This document shows, in pieces, positions 9,674-17,616 of a DNA stretch of 64,000 nucleotides; position 1 is the stretch's first letter; every line of letters starts with the position of its first letter. The position numbers and the translations under genes were made by a program. Location of the stretch: NCBI GenBank assembly GCA_036419695.1, contig CP143946.1:890001-954000 (forward strand). The letters run 5' to 3'. Below the pieces are notes generated by a model. That model saw only the letters and a program-made list of their open reading frames with translations, had not been told where the DNA came from and searched no databases. Source of the DNA: [Clostridium] symbiosum. GTDB taxonomy: Bacteria; Bacillota; Clostridia; Lachnospirales; Lachnospiraceae.

Positions 9674-10000
9674 TTATTCATTTTCGGACAGTAATTTGAT
9701 CAGGCGCATCTTTTGTTCCACTGACATTTTTTTACCATTTCTAGCAACTAATTGTTCTACATCTTCATATGTTGGCTCAAAAGAACTTTTATTTTCGTTT
9801 ACCATTCTTTCTAAATCATCAACAGTTATACCCAAATTTTTGCAAATAGTAATTACCACATCCACACTTGTCCTACCAATACCAGTTCTATTTAAAATTG
9901 TATAAAAGCTGGTATAAGGAATGCCACATTTTTCTGCGAAAGCTCTTAAGCTTAATCCCTGTTCTTTTATCAATCGCTCAATTATTTCTTCTCTTTCCAT
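9674..10000 (-). CDS. XRE-family CI-like repressor of the prophage
   Basis: A 108-residue protein with an N-terminal helix-turn-helix (LSLRAFAEKCGIPYTSFYTI). It has no LexA-like peptidase domain, so release of lysogeny would depend on the adjacent ImmA protease. The ATG at 10000 is preceded by GAGG at 7 nt. It is divergent from the Cro-like gene, with operators between. Confidence 0.9.
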   Translation of the reverse strand: MEREEIIERLIKEQGLSLRAFAEKCGIPYTSFYTILNRTGIGRTSVDVVITICKNLGITVDDLERMVNENKSSFEPTYEDVEQLVARNGKKMSVEQKMRLIKLLSENE

Positions 10001-10026
10001 AATCACACCTCGCTCTAAGTGATTTC

Positions 10027-10055
10027 ATTATATACGATTTAGCGAATATTGTAAA
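10027..10055 (-). promoter_or_regulatory. Repressor promoter (PRM-like) with an operator in the spacer
   Basis: Read on the minus strand, TTTACA (10055-10050) and TATAAT (10032-10027) are 17 bp apart. The spacer contains the operator dyad at 10033-10046, so the repressor or Cro would directly block its own promoter. Confidence 0.7.
10033..10046. promoter_or_regulatory. Operator copy 1
   Basis: TACGATTTAGCGAA fits the dyad T-W-CG-N6-CGAA also seen at 10106 and 10169. Confidence 0.6.
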
Positions 10056-10105
10056 TAGAAAATCACGCAAAAACAAATATAAAAAGAGAAAAAACAAAAA
10101 ATATA

Positions 10106-10119
10106 TACGCAGAGGCGAA
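10106..10119. promoter_or_regulatory. Operator copy 2
   Basis: TACGCAGAGGCGAA lies 8 bp upstream of the -35 box of the rightward promoter. Confidence 0.65.
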
Positions 10120-10127
10120 TTTTTTTA

Positions 10128-10156
10128 TTGACAATGGTCGCTACTGAGAATATAAT
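10128..10156 (+). promoter_or_regulatory. Rightward early promoter (PR-like)
   Basis: A perfect TTGACA (10128-10133) and TATAAT (10151-10156) are separated by 17 bp. Operators lie on both sides. It drives the Cro-like gene and the early operon. Confidence 0.85.
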
Positions 10157-10168
10157 ACAAGCATGGTA

Positions 10169-10182
10169 TTCGCAGAGACGAA
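10169..10182. promoter_or_regulatory. Operator copy 3
   Basis: TTCGCAGAGACGAA lies just past the -10 box and overlaps the presumed transcript start, so binding would block transcription. Confidence 0.65.
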
Positions 10183-10199
10183 CACAAGGAGGTGAAAAC

Positions 10200-10415
10200 G
10201 TGTATCCTAATTTACTTAGCGCGATGGAGACTAAAAATATTACATTTTCACAGATGGCGGATTTACTAGGATGTCGCTACCAAACTGTGAGTGACAACAT
10301 TCGTGGCAACACAGAAAAAGGTATTTATTTTGATGACGCAAAAAAAATATGGAAAGTTTTTTTCCCAGAATATGATTTTATGTGGCTGTTTTTAAGAAAC
10401 AAAAATAGTGCCTAA
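10200..10415 (+). CDS. Cro-like small DNA-binding protein
   Basis: A 71-residue protein with a helix-turn-helix (FSQMADLLGCRYQTVSDNI). It is the first gene of the rightward operon. The GTG at 10200 is preceded by AAGGAGGTG; the open frame upstream contains the promoter and is not coding. Position and size fit an antagonist of the CI-like repressor. Confidence 0.82.
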   Translation: MYPNLLSAMETKNITFSQMADLLGCRYQTVSDNIRGNTEKGIYFDDAKKIWKVFFPEYDFMWLFLRNKNSA

Positions 10416-10498
10416 TACAAACGTTTGTTCGATATGGCTAATATATCACCATACCGAGCAAGTGTCAATGGGAAGAGAAGGAAAGGAGGGGAAAAGAG

Positions 10499-10714
10499 GT
10501 GACAGAGATACCCAAAATGAGGACGATTAAGCAGTGTGCAACCTATTTTAAAGAGCAGGACCCAGATAGTAGTCTTGGAGAGTGGCGCATCCGTAAAATG
10601 GTGAATCAAGGGGAGATACCAGTTTACCGGGCCGGACGAAGAATCTTGATTAATCTGGACATTTTGATTAATCATGTGGCAAGAGGAGGTGATAACAATG
10701 CACAGACATTATAG
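10499..10714 (+). CDS. Excisionase-like winged-helix DNA-binding protein
   Basis: A 71-residue protein with the typical excisionase/MerR-like pattern: TIKQCATYF, then WRIRKMVNQGEIPVYRAGRR and a DIL-containing C terminus. It starts at GTG 10499 behind AAGGAGG. It probably directs the integrase toward excision or acts as an early regulator; the excisionase role is an inference from family and position. Confidence 0.72.
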   Translation: MTEIPKMRTIKQCATYFKEQDPDSSLGEWRIRKMVNQGEIPVYRAGRRILINLDILINHVARGGDNNAQTL

Positions 10715-10868
10715 CAATGGACCCGCGGCCGTTCGGCAGGCCAGAGAGACGGCGCAGGAGTCGGAAGCGGACAGGCAGGTAGAGCGGATGACTAACATGA
10801 TGGTATGGATGGCATACGGCTGGATTGTTGCCGCGGGGGTATTCCTTCGGGCGGCCGGGTGGATGTAA
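10698..10868 (+). CDS. Small membrane protein, early operon
   Basis: A 56-residue protein with one C-terminal hydrophobic helix (MVWMAYGWIVAAGVFLRAAG). The ATG at 10698 follows GAGGTGATAAC. A homologue with the same C terminus lies at 47370-47531, also early in the second element. Function unknown. Confidence 0.75.
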   Translation: MHRHYSNGPAAVRQARETAQESEADRQVERMTNMMVWMAYGWIVAAGVFLRAAGWM

Positions 10869-10890
10869 TAACAGAGGAGGTAAAAGGAAG

Positions 10891-11442
10891 ATGTTAAGCA
10901 AAAAGGATGTATCAGCTTTTGTTGAACGAAGCCGTAATGATGCGTTAATGGAAATTGAAAACCAGTATGAAAAAGCCGTTCAGGCCGAGAGAAGGAGAAA
11001 CATTCAGGATAGCCAGGTAATTCCACAGATACAAATTATACAGGGACTTGTATGGCAGGCGGAGAAGGAGAATGAGAAGTTAATTGAAATCCTCAGTAAA
11101 ACGTCATCACTGAAATATGAGCCAAACAGTTATTGTGGATTAAGCCATTATCTCAAAGAGATCCGAAACGTTGAAAAGCTTGTGATGAAGAATATTATCT
11201 TTCTCTCTCCGGAACTGCTTCGGCTGGATAAAGCCAACGAGGAAACAAAACGTAAGGTGAAAGCGAATTATGCAGCCGTACAGGCAGAAGTTAAGAATAA
11301 GACAAATGCAAAGCGAGCAGTTGAATACTTGCGGGAGCTGGGGTTTGATGTAGCGCCTTTAGAGAAGATGCAAAATACTGAAATTGCAGTGCTCTTAGAC
11401 ACGCGGTATTTATTCATAAACAAAGCGGAAGGAGAAGGATGA
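10891..11442 (+). CDS. Hypothetical helical phage protein
   Basis: 183 residues, strongly charged and predicted helical, with no motif I recognise. The ATG at 10891 follows GAGGAGG; a longer frame from 10825 overlaps the previous gene and lacks a ribosome site. Part of the early operon. Confidence 0.75.
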   Translation: MLSKKDVSAFVERSRNDALMEIENQYEKAVQAERRRNIQDSQVIPQIQIIQGLVWQAEKENEKLIEILSKTSSLKYEPNSYCGLSHYLKEIRNVEKLVMKNIIFLSPELLRLDKANEETKRKVKANYAAVQAEVKNKTNAKRAVEYLRELGFDVAPLEKMQNTEIAVLLDTRYLFINKAEGEG

Positions 11443-11573
11443 GCAGACGAAGAAACGGAACAAACAGAGCTGGAGCGGCCATTGGTGTGAATCTTTACAC
11501 GGGCAAGCTGGCTCCGAGAAAGAAAAAGAACCTGACAGCGGCAACTGTGCAGGTTCAGGAAATTAAAAAATAA
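11439..11573 (+). CDS. Small basic hypothetical protein
   Basis: 44 residues starting MSRRRNGTNRAG and rich in Lys and Arg. Its ATG overlaps the previous stop (ATGA), indicating translational coupling. Unknown function. Confidence 0.6.
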   Translation: MSRRRNGTNRAGAAIGVNLYTGKLAPRKKKNLTAATVQVQEIKK

Positions 11574-11613
11574 TTACACCCTTATTGTAAGGGATTTACA
11601 GGAGGAAATCAAG

Positions 11614-11787
11614 ATGGAAGAAAAAACAATTTGCGTGCCTATCGATGAGTACACCGATATGACATTTCTGTGTGGGAGAGTAAAGGCTTTTGAAGGCTAT
11701 CTTAATTCCAGCAGGTACGGTATCGACCCCCAGGTAGCTGCTGCTATCCTTGGGCTCGAACTCGCAGAGGAGAGTGGAGATGAATAA
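11614..11787 (+). CDS. Small acidic hypothetical protein
   Basis: 57 residues from ATG 11614 behind GGAGGAAATCAAG. Acidic, no recognised domain. The stop overlaps the start of the next gene. Confidence 0.65.
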   Translation: MEEKTICVPIDEYTDMTFLCGRVKAFEGYLNSSRYGIDPQVAAAILGLELAEESGDE

Positions 11788-11959
11788 TTGTTATCGATGC
11801 GACATGTGCAGCTGTTACCTGGACCCTGGCGAGGGGATGCTCTGTGACGAGTGCAGACAGAAGCTCCGGGAACGGGAGCGTATGGCTGATCGGATGAGAG
11901 AGGCCGTCCGGGAGAGTGACGGAGGGAAAATTGAGATGAGATTTCAGGAGGTAGGATAA
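11780..11959 (+). CDS. Zinc-finger-like small protein
   Basis: 59 residues with CYRCDMCSCY near the N terminus and CDECRQK at about 24-30, forming a probable zinc knuckle, then a charged helix. It overlaps the previous gene by 8 nt. Possibly a nucleic-acid-binding adaptor. Confidence 0.65.
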   Translation: MNNCYRCDMCSCYLDPGEGMLCDECRQKLRERERMADRMREAVRESDGGKIEMRFQEVG

Positions 11960-11960
11960 G

Positions 11961-12572
11961 ATGACATCAGCACAGGAAAGAATCGAAGGACTTTTAATCA
12001 ACTCAGGACGAGATGGTATTTTAAATTTAATTGGCTACATGAGAACGGCAGGCTTTTTTACTCAGCCCTGCAGCACACAGTATCACCTTGCAAAGGAGGG
12101 CGGACTTGCAGAACACAGCTTGAATGTCTATGAAATCATGGAACAGCTCCGCGCATTGCTCTATCCAGAGATAGGGACGGAGAGCGTGATTCTCTGCGCG
12201 CTGCTTCACGATTTTGGAAAATGCGGTCAGTTTGGTAAGTATGGTTATGTCCCAAACATGCTGACCGGTCGGGCTACCAAGGCGAACCCGAACCCTGAAC
12301 CATACCAGTCCCCTAAGAAGCCATACATGAGCAATCCGGAACTGCTGTATGTGGACCACGAGGTCCGCTCGATCCAGATGGCAGAGAGATACATCCGCCT
12401 AACAGAAGAAGAGAACTGGGCAATCCTGATGCATAACGGCATGTACGGACCATTTAAATACCAGATCCAGGGCAAGGAGACGCCGTTATATCTGCTGTTA
12501 CATATGGCTGATATGTGGGCCTCCCGTGTCGTCGAGAGAGAGGAAAGCGCCGATGGAGAATCTGAAGTTTAG
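11961..12572 (+). CDS. HD-domain phosphohydrolase-like protein
   Basis: 203 residues with an HD-type metal site: His52 (AEHSLN) and His83-Asp84 (LLHDFGK), and a later DHEVRS. HD proteins hydrolyse nucleotides or phosphodiesters. In phage early regions they are thought to act on nucleotide pools or signals. Substrate unknown. It starts 2 nt after the previous stop, behind CAGGAGG. Confidence 0.8.
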   Translation: MTSAQERIEGLLINSGRDGILNLIGYMRTAGFFTQPCSTQYHLAKEGGLAEHSLNVYEIMEQLRALLYPEIGTESVILCALLHDFGKCGQFGKYGYVPNMLTGRATKANPNPEPYQSPKKPYMSNPELLYVDHEVRSIQMAERYIRLTEEENWAILMHNGMYGPFKYQIQGKETPLYLLLHMADMWASRVVEREESADGESEV

Positions 12573-13359
12573 ACTTTTGAAAGCCGACGAGATTGACTGC
12601 CGAATCGCGACAGTGAAAGCGAACGGTGTTTCAGTGTTGCTTTATAAGGATGCCCGTGTGGATCAAAACATTCTGGACGAGACGGTGGGACCGATGAACT
12701 GGCAGCGACGGCATTGCCGGGAGAATGCGAACTGTATTGTATCGCTTTGGGACAGTGAAAAGAAGCAGTGGATCGAGAAAGAGGACACCGGAACCGAGAG
12801 CTACACCGAGAAAGAGAAGGGGCTTGCCTCCGACAGTTTCAAGCGGGCGTGTTTCAACTGGGGGATCGGCCGTGAATTATATACGGCCCCCTTCATCTGG
12901 ATTGGAGAGCAGGGATGTAAGATCGTGACAAAGAAGACAGGCACAAAAGAGACATACACCTGCTATGATAAATTTTCGGTGAGTCAGATTGGATATGACG
13001 CCGAAGGCAGAATCAATGCTTTGGAAATCTGGAATGACCGGATGTGCAAAGCAGTGTATCACATGGGAGCTGGGCCAAAGACAGAGCCGATAGAAGAGCC
13101 GACAGCGTCGCTCAGGAGGCAGGAGGGACTGACAGAAGCACAAATCAACACGCTACTGAAAGAGCTTGCGAGAACAGGGATCGGCTGGAGGAGCGTATGT
13201 GCGAACTATAAGGTAGATCAGATCTCCCATATGAGCGTCGGGCAGTTTAAAGATGCAATGAATACACTGCGGGAAAAATCAGATAAGCCAGCCACGAAAA
13301 AAGAACCGGATCCCACGACGGTGCCGCCGGATGATGACTGTGGGTTGCCGTGGAATTAA
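12553..13359 (+). CDS. Rad52/Rad22-type single-strand annealing protein
   Basis: 268 residues. The segment KGLASDSFKRACFNWGIGRE (about 83-102) is the signature of Rad52/59/22-type phage annealases such as Sak. They anneal complementary single strands during phage recombination. The C terminus ends in PPDDDCGLPWN, an acidic tip resembling that of SSB. The ATG at 12553 overlaps the HD gene by 20 nt. Confidence 0.82.
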   Translation: MENLKFRLLKADEIDCRIATVKANGVSVLLYKDARVDQNILDETVGPMNWQRRHCRENANCIVSLWDSEKKQWIEKEDTGTESYTEKEKGLASDSFKRACFNWGIGRELYTAPFIWIGEQGCKIVTKKTGTKETYTCYDKFSVSQIGYDAEGRINALEIWNDRMCKAVYHMGAGPKTEPIEEPTASLRRQEGLTEAQINTLLKELARTGIGWRSVCANYKVDQISHMSVGQFKDAMNTLREKSDKPATKKEPDPTTVPPDDDCGLPWN

Positions 13360-13374
13360 GGAGGCGATGGAAGC

Positions 13375-14046
13375 GTGAACTACTTTACTGACATAACCGG
13401 ATACCGGGCGGCGGAGGAGGGCATTGACCTGTTAGTCCACCTGCCGCAGGATATCCGCTATCTGATTAAACGCCAGAACATCCGCCACGCCGAGCTCACC
13501 CTGGACGACGGCCGTCGTATCTCCATCGGGCAGCGTAAGAAGATATATGCCACGCTCCGGGATATCAGCGACTATACTGGGGACCCGCCGGAGGCCACGA
13601 AAGAGTGGATGAAATATGGGTACATCGAAAGAACGGGGAGCGATTACTTCAGCCTCTCCAACTGCTCCATGACGACGGCGCGGGAGTTTATCAACTTTCT
13701 GATGGATGTCTGTCTGCAAAATGGGATTATCCTTACGGAGAGCGGATTGAAGCGGACGGACGATATCAACGCCTACCTGATTCAGTGTATCCGGCATAAG
13801 CGGTGTTGCATCTGTGGCCGTCCGGCCGATATTCACCATGTGGACGCGATCGGGATGGGCAATGACCGCCGGAATTTTGACGACAGCGAGAATGAGATTA
13901 TCGCGCTGTGCCGGGAACACCACACACAGGCCCATAGCCTGGGGAACATCCGGTTTATGGAACGGTACAAGGTGTATGGGATTAAGGGATATCAGGCAAC
14001 GGAGTCAGAGAACTTCGGCCATTTTGAAAATATAACAAAGATGTAG
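13375..14046 (+). CDS. Putative HNHc nuclease
   Basis: 223 residues. The C-terminal half shows CCICGRPADIHHVDAIG followed by ALCREHHTQAH, the zinc-binding and catalytic layout of an HNH endonuclease. The N-terminal half resembles phage YqcK-like proteins. It starts at GTG 13375 behind AGGAGG. Adjacent to the annealase, it fits a recombination or DNA-processing role. Confidence 0.78.
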   Translation: MNYFTDITGYRAAEEGIDLLVHLPQDIRYLIKRQNIRHAELTLDDGRRISIGQRKKIYATLRDISDYTGDPPEATKEWMKYGYIERTGSDYFSLSNCSMTTAREFINFLMDVCLQNGIILTESGLKRTDDINAYLIQCIRHKRCCICGRPADIHHVDAIGMGNDRRNFDDSENEIIALCREHHTQAHSLGNIRFMERYKVYGIKGYQATESENFGHFENITKM

Positions 14047-14181
14047 TGCCGAAAGGCTTTACATAGCAACTATCAACTTTCATGCACTTTTAAGGTTGGT
14101 ATATCACGATACAATGCCACTTAAGTGTGACGGGCGGTCAGACCGAGGCCGCCCGTATCCTCCGGAGGGGAGGCGAGGAAT

Positions 14182-14541
14182 ATCAACGAATTCGAAGTAT
14201 TTACATATAGCGTTTACAACGCCCTGGGAATCGGCCGTGAGAACGCCCAGACCCGCCGGGAACTGTGCCAAAAACTCCGGTGCGGGGACCGCAGCCTGAG
14301 GCGGGCAATTGAGGCTCTGAGGCAGGATTATCCTATCCTCACGCAGGATGACGGCCGAGGTTATTATCTGCCGGCAACGACACCGGAAGGGCGCCAGGAA
14401 GCGGCTCGATGGGCGGCAAAGCAGGACAAACGGATCCGAAGTATCCGCATGGCGCAGAGGGGCGCCAGAAAGTTTGCGGTTGGGATGAGATGTAAGGGAG
14501 TGCCTGGACAGATGAGCATGTTTGGGATAGGCGGTGGTTAA
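14182..14541 (+). CDS. Winged-helix phage protein with a non-canonical ATC start
   Basis: The 119-residue frame reads NEFEVFTYSVYNALGIGREN onward, with a winged-helix-like pattern (RRELCQKLRCGDRSLRRAIE). The frame opens after a TGA at 14128 and contains no ATG, GTG or TTG before this region. ATC at 14182 lies 8 nt after GGAGG and is the natural start position. Either a rare ATC start or a single base error is implied. It is tightly linked to the next gene. Confidence 0.65.
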   Translation: MNEFEVFTYSVYNALGIGRENAQTRRELCQKLRCGDRSLRRAIEALRQDYPILTQDDGRGYYLPATTPEGRQEAARWAAKQDKRIRSIRMAQRGARKFAVGMRCKGVPGQMSMFGIGGG

Positions 14542-15324
14542 GTGGGGAGTTATATAAAAATTGACCGGAAGATTTTGGATTGGGAATGGTACAGCGACAT
14601 CAATACTTGCCGGCTGTTTCTCCACATGCTGCTGAGAGCAAATTGGAAAGACGGGAGGTTTCAGGGGGCGGAGGTCCCGCGAGGATCATTTATCTCATCC
14701 ATTCGGAAACTCTCGGAAGAAACTGGACTTACCGAACGCGAGATAAGAACCGCAATTTCTCATTTAAAAACGACAGGCGAAGTGACAAGCGAAAGCCACA
14801 CTAAATATACTGTATTTACAGTAAAAAACTATGATTGCTATCAGTCAACCGACACACAGAACGACAATCAGATGGCAGGCGAACGACAATCAAACGACAA
14901 TCAAACGACGACAATAGAAGAAGTAAAGAAAGGAAGAAGTATTAAAAAGAGTATCTCTAACAAGATACCAGAAAAAGCCGTGTATGCCGATGACACAGAA
15001 TTAAATCAAGCGATTTGCGACTTTATTGAGTACCGCAGAAAAATAAAAGCGCCAATGACGGAACATGCCATTAAGCTACTGCTGAAACAATTGGACAAAC
15101 TAGCACCGGGCGGTGAAATATCCGTAAAAACAGCAATACTAGAGCAGTCAATCGTTCAGGGCTGGAAAGGCGTCTTCCCATTGAAGGTGGACAAATCTAC
15201 AGGAAAAGAACCGCCAAAGAACCGCTTTCACAACCTGGAGGAACACGGGTATGACTATGACAAGATAGTGTGGGAGATGATGAACGGTGAAAACCAAGGA
15301 GAGAGTGAAACAAGTGATTATTGA
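14542..15324 (+). CDS. Phage replication initiator/organizer-like protein
   Basis: 260 residues. The N terminus (SYIKIDRKILDWEWY) and the helix-turn-helix LSEETGLTEREIRTAISHL match phage replisome-organizer winged-helix domains. A basic linker and a C-terminal helical region follow. GTG at 14542 directly abuts the preceding stop. It probably binds the phage origin and loads host helicase. Confidence 0.78.
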   Translation: MGSYIKIDRKILDWEWYSDINTCRLFLHMLLRANWKDGRFQGAEVPRGSFISSIRKLSEETGLTEREIRTAISHLKTTGEVTSESHTKYTVFTVKNYDCYQSTDTQNDNQMAGERQSNDNQTTTIEEVKKGRSIKKSISNKIPEKAVYADDTELNQAICDFIEYRRKIKAPMTEHAIKLLLKQLDKLAPGGEISVKTAILEQSIVQGWKGVFPLKVDKSTGKEPPKNRFHNLEEHGYDYDKIVWEMMNGENQGESETSDY

Positions 15325-15622
15325 TTACATACAGGAGTATGATTACCCGCCGTCGATACGAGAGATTGCTGATATGGCTTATTGTGCGCAGTCTACCGCA
15401 CATCAATACGTGCAGGAGCTGATACAGGCCGGGGAATTGGAGAGCGATCATCCAGGTATGCCGCGTACTTTACGGCTACCGGAACGACGCAGCAGGATAG
15501 ATGGTAAAGCACTGACAGAGGCCATAGCAGGATTATCTGGCTGTGACGGTGAGGATGATTATGCCAAGGGATGGGACGATGCATGCGAGACAATCCTGCG
15601 GGCAATGGACGAGATGATATGA
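15287..15622 (+). CDS. LexA-type winged-helix DNA-binding protein
   Basis: 111 residues. Residues about 9-65 match the LexA N-terminal domain (YPPSIREIADMAYCAQSTAH). No LexA peptidase domain is present. GTG start, overlapping the previous gene by 38 nt. Likely an early transcription regulator. Confidence 0.72.
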   Translation: MKTKERVKQVIIDYIQEYDYPPSIREIADMAYCAQSTAHQYVQELIQAGELESDHPGMPRTLRLPERRSRIDGKALTEAIAGLSGCDGEDDYAKGWDDACETILRAMDEMI

Positions 15623-15855
15623 TTACCTTCGAGCCGTTTTGGGAGACGCTGAAACGAAAAGGAATCAGCCAATATGATTTAATCCATAAATACTGCATGA
15701 GCAGAGGCATGTTAGATAATTTAAAGCATAACAGAAGCATCACCCTGAACACATTGAACGACCTGTGTATTACATATGACTGCGGTATAACCGATGTAAT
15801 TGGATTTGAGAGAGAAACAAATAATCTGATGATTTTGTTGACGTCAACAAAATGA
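15619..15855 (+). CDS. Short XRE/Cro-type helix-turn-helix protein
   Basis: 78 residues with ISQYDLIHKYCMSRGMLDNL, a helix-turn-helix of the small Cro/CI type common in Clostridia. Its ATG overlaps the preceding gene's end. Confidence 0.75.
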   Translation: MITFEPFWETLKRKGISQYDLIHKYCMSRGMLDNLKHNRSITLNTLNDLCITYDCGITDVIGFERETNNLMILLTSTK

Positions 15856-16035
15856 GGATTTTGCAGAAGAAAGGAAAGAGTATGGGAATGTTCTATGGGA
15901 CAAATAATGCCAGAAAAATGCATGGATTAACTTTACATCGAAAAAAGGATAAGAGAAAGAGGTTTTATACCAGGAACAAGGCAGAAGAGTCTTTTGAAGC
16001 GCTTTGGTATTATTGGGAAAATGAGGATTTAAAGG
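15852..16035 (+). repeat. Direct repeat, copy 1 (about 184 bp)
   Basis: The stretch starting ATGAGGATTTTGCAGAAG recurs at 16695 with only about three substitutions, including TAT to TTT and AGG to CGG codon changes. Confidence 0.9.
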
Positions 16036-16046
16036 AGAGAAAATGA
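15882..16046 (+). CDS. Small basic protein, copy 1 of a tandem duplication
   Basis: 54 residues (MGMFYGTNNARKMHGLTLHR...), very basic. The ATG at 15882 follows AAAGGAAAGAG. The gene and 30 nt upstream recur almost exactly at 16695-16881. Unknown function. Confidence 0.65.
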   Translation: MGMFYGTNNARKMHGLTLHRKKDKRKRFYTRNKAEESFEALWYYWENEDLKERK

Positions 16047-16300
16047 ATAAAGATCCGCTTACTCAGCAGAAATTGCAAGAAATGGCAGGAAGACCAGTAT
16101 ACTGCCCAGAAATAGAAGCATATGGAATTGTAAAGTGTGAAACTAAAGGACGATATGCGGGATTACCGTTTTTAGTTGGTGTTTGGCACGACGCCGGCGT
16201 TGCGGTAAATTTTGAATACGATATTACAAAAAGAAAATTGAGATGTTATGAAAATGATGATTTAATGGAGGAAAGTCATGGCAGAAATAACAATGGATAA
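16043..16300 (+). CDS. Hypothetical phage protein
   Basis: 85 residues, predicted beta-rich (PVYCPEIEAYGIVKC, GLPFLVGVWHDAG). It overlaps the previous stop by 4 nt, with GGAGAG upstream. Unknown function. Confidence 0.65.
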   Translation: MNKDPLTQQKLQEMAGRPVYCPEIEAYGIVKCETKGRYAGLPFLVGVWHDAGVAVNFEYDITKRKLRCYENDDLMEESHGRNNNG

Positions 16301-16424
16301 CAGGATGTTTTATGAATGCCCGGAATGCGGAAATGAGGTTGAACTGGGAGACAATTATTGTCAGGAATGCGGGGAACCGCTGGAATGGAAAGAAGACTAT
16401 GAGGATTTAGTGGAGATTTTATGA
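16278..16424 (+). CDS. Small zinc-ribbon protein
   Basis: 48 residues with CPECG and CQECG at about 14-18 and 29-33, a classic zinc ribbon, then an acidic tail. The ATG at 16278 follows GGAGGAAAGTC and overlaps the previous gene. Confidence 0.7.
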   Translation: MAEITMDNRMFYECPECGNEVELGDNYCQECGEPLEWKEDYEDLVEIL

Positions 16425-16687
16425 AAAATACTAAAAATACTATGGATAGTATGATGCCTGTATGGCAATTGCCAGTTAGAGAAAGGATTTTAGAGGGTAA
16501 GCCAGACTGGGTACATCCTCTTGCTAAATTTCATTGTTTTGTAGGGGGAAGATCACTTTGCGGTAATTATGAACAGATTACAGATTTTTTTGAAACAGAC
16601 ATTGAGAGTGGCGAAATAGTTCATTCTCCATCCTGTGCATGTAAGAGGTGTTATGAAAAATGGAAAAAGAAATATTATATGTGGTAA
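16421..16687 (+). CDS. Hypothetical Cys-containing phage protein
   Basis: 88 residues with a C-terminal CACKRCYEKWKKK motif that may bind zinc. It starts at an ATGA overlap with the previous gene. Confidence 0.65.
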   Translation: MKNTKNTMDSMMPVWQLPVRERILEGKPDWVHPLAKFHCFVGGRSLCGNYEQITDFFETDIESGEIVHSPSCACKRCYEKWKKKYYMW

Positions 16688-16694
16688 TTGACAT

Positions 16695-16878
16695 ATGAGG
16701 ATTTTGCAGAAGAAAGGAAAGAGTATGGGAATGTTCTTTGGGACAAATAATGCCAGAAAAATGCATGGATTAACTTTACATCGAAAAAAGGATAAGAGAA
16801 AGCGGTTTTATACCAGGAACAAGGCAGAAGAGTCTTTTGAAGCGCTTTGGTATTATTGGGAAAATGAGGATTTAGAGG
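16695..16878 (+). repeat. Direct repeat, copy 2
   Basis: Second copy of the 15852-16035 repeat, about 840 bp downstream. The two copies flank the three genes between them. Confidence 0.9.
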
Positions 16879-16886
16879 AGGTGTGA
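16725..16886 (+). CDS. Small basic protein, copy 2 of a tandem duplication
   Basis: 53 residues, almost identical to the product at 15882 (Phe for Tyr at position 5; ends EEV instead of KERK). Same start and ribosome site as copy 1. Confidence 0.65.
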   Translation: MGMFFGTNNARKMHGLTLHRKKDKRKRFYTRNKAEESFEALWYYWENEDLEEV

Positions 16887-16887
16887 A

Positions 16888-17226
16888 GTGTCGGATTTTA
16901 ATAATCAAAAAATTGTCATAGCCAGGAAGGAACATAAATGTGAATTCTGTAAAAAATTAATACAACCAGGACAGAAATATAGTTATGAAACCGGGGTATA
17001 TGATGGGGATTTTTATACACGTAAATTATGCCCTGAGTGTTTCGGTATGCTAAACAAATTTTGCAAAGCAAATGGTTATGGAGAGTTTAGCTGGGATTGG
17101 ATTACAGAATGGTTACAGGATCTTTACTGTTATTCATGCCCTAACAAAGAAGAGTGTGGATGCAGTCCGGAACAATGTGATGTTGTACGAGGTAACTTTT
17201 CTGGGACATTTACTCAAGTAAATTGA
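16888..17226 (+). CDS. Cys-rich hypothetical protein, probable zinc binding
   Basis: 112 residues with CEFCKK, CPECF and CYSCPNKEECGC clusters, giving two potential zinc sites. It starts at GTG 16888 behind GAGGAGG. Unknown role in the early-to-late region. Confidence 0.68.
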   Translation: MSDFNNQKIVIARKEHKCEFCKKLIQPGQKYSYETGVYDGDFYTRKLCPECFGMLNKFCKANGYGEFSWDWITEWLQDLYCYSCPNKEECGCSPEQCDVVRGNFSGTFTQVN

Positions 17227-17450
17227 CATTTAACCAAGAAGGAGTGAGGCTAACGAGTAAAACAGATTACATAAAAGTAGCAGAGCAGCGGCGCCGTCGG
17301 GCATCCGTCCAGGACGATATATTAAAAGGGCCACGGCCGGAGACCTGGTCGGCGCAGATGCCAGCATATTGCTACACGGTGCTGTGTCCGGTGGTGGAGC
17401 TGCAGGAGAGCAGGACAAGCAGATTATATCGGGAGGAGAAAGATGGATAA
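17223..17450 (+). CDS. Hypothetical phage protein
   Basis: 75 residues from TTG 17223, overlapping the previous stop; a GTG at 17244 is an alternative but has its AAGGA too close. No recognised domain. Confidence 0.5.
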   Translation: MTFNQEGVRLTSKTDYIKVAEQRRRRASVQDDILKGPRPETWSAQMPAYCYTVLCPVVELQESRTSRLYREEKDG

Positions 17451-17616
17451 AGTAAACTTATTCGATGTAAGAAAAGAATGTCGTGTATGCGGACGGAAGT
17501 ATTCGGCGCTGGATACGCGGGTCACTTGTGACTGCGGTCGGTACCTGTATCTCATGGGGGCGTATTGGCAGCGGCCGGTGATGGGAGGTGATACCGTTGG
17601 AAAAGGAGATTCTTAA
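17443..17616 (+). CDS. Small zinc-finger-like protein
   Basis: 57 residues with CRVCGRKY and CDCGRYLY. The ATG at 17443 follows GGGAGGAGAA. Unknown function. Confidence 0.65.
   Translation: MDKVNLFDVRKECRVCGRKYSALDTRVTCDCGRYLYLMGAYWQRPVMGGDTVGKGDS

Noticed and set aside
14096..14299. 67-codon plus-strand frame from 14096
   Set aside because: It overlaps the better-supported winged-helix frame 14182-14541, has biased composition and lacks a ribosome site.
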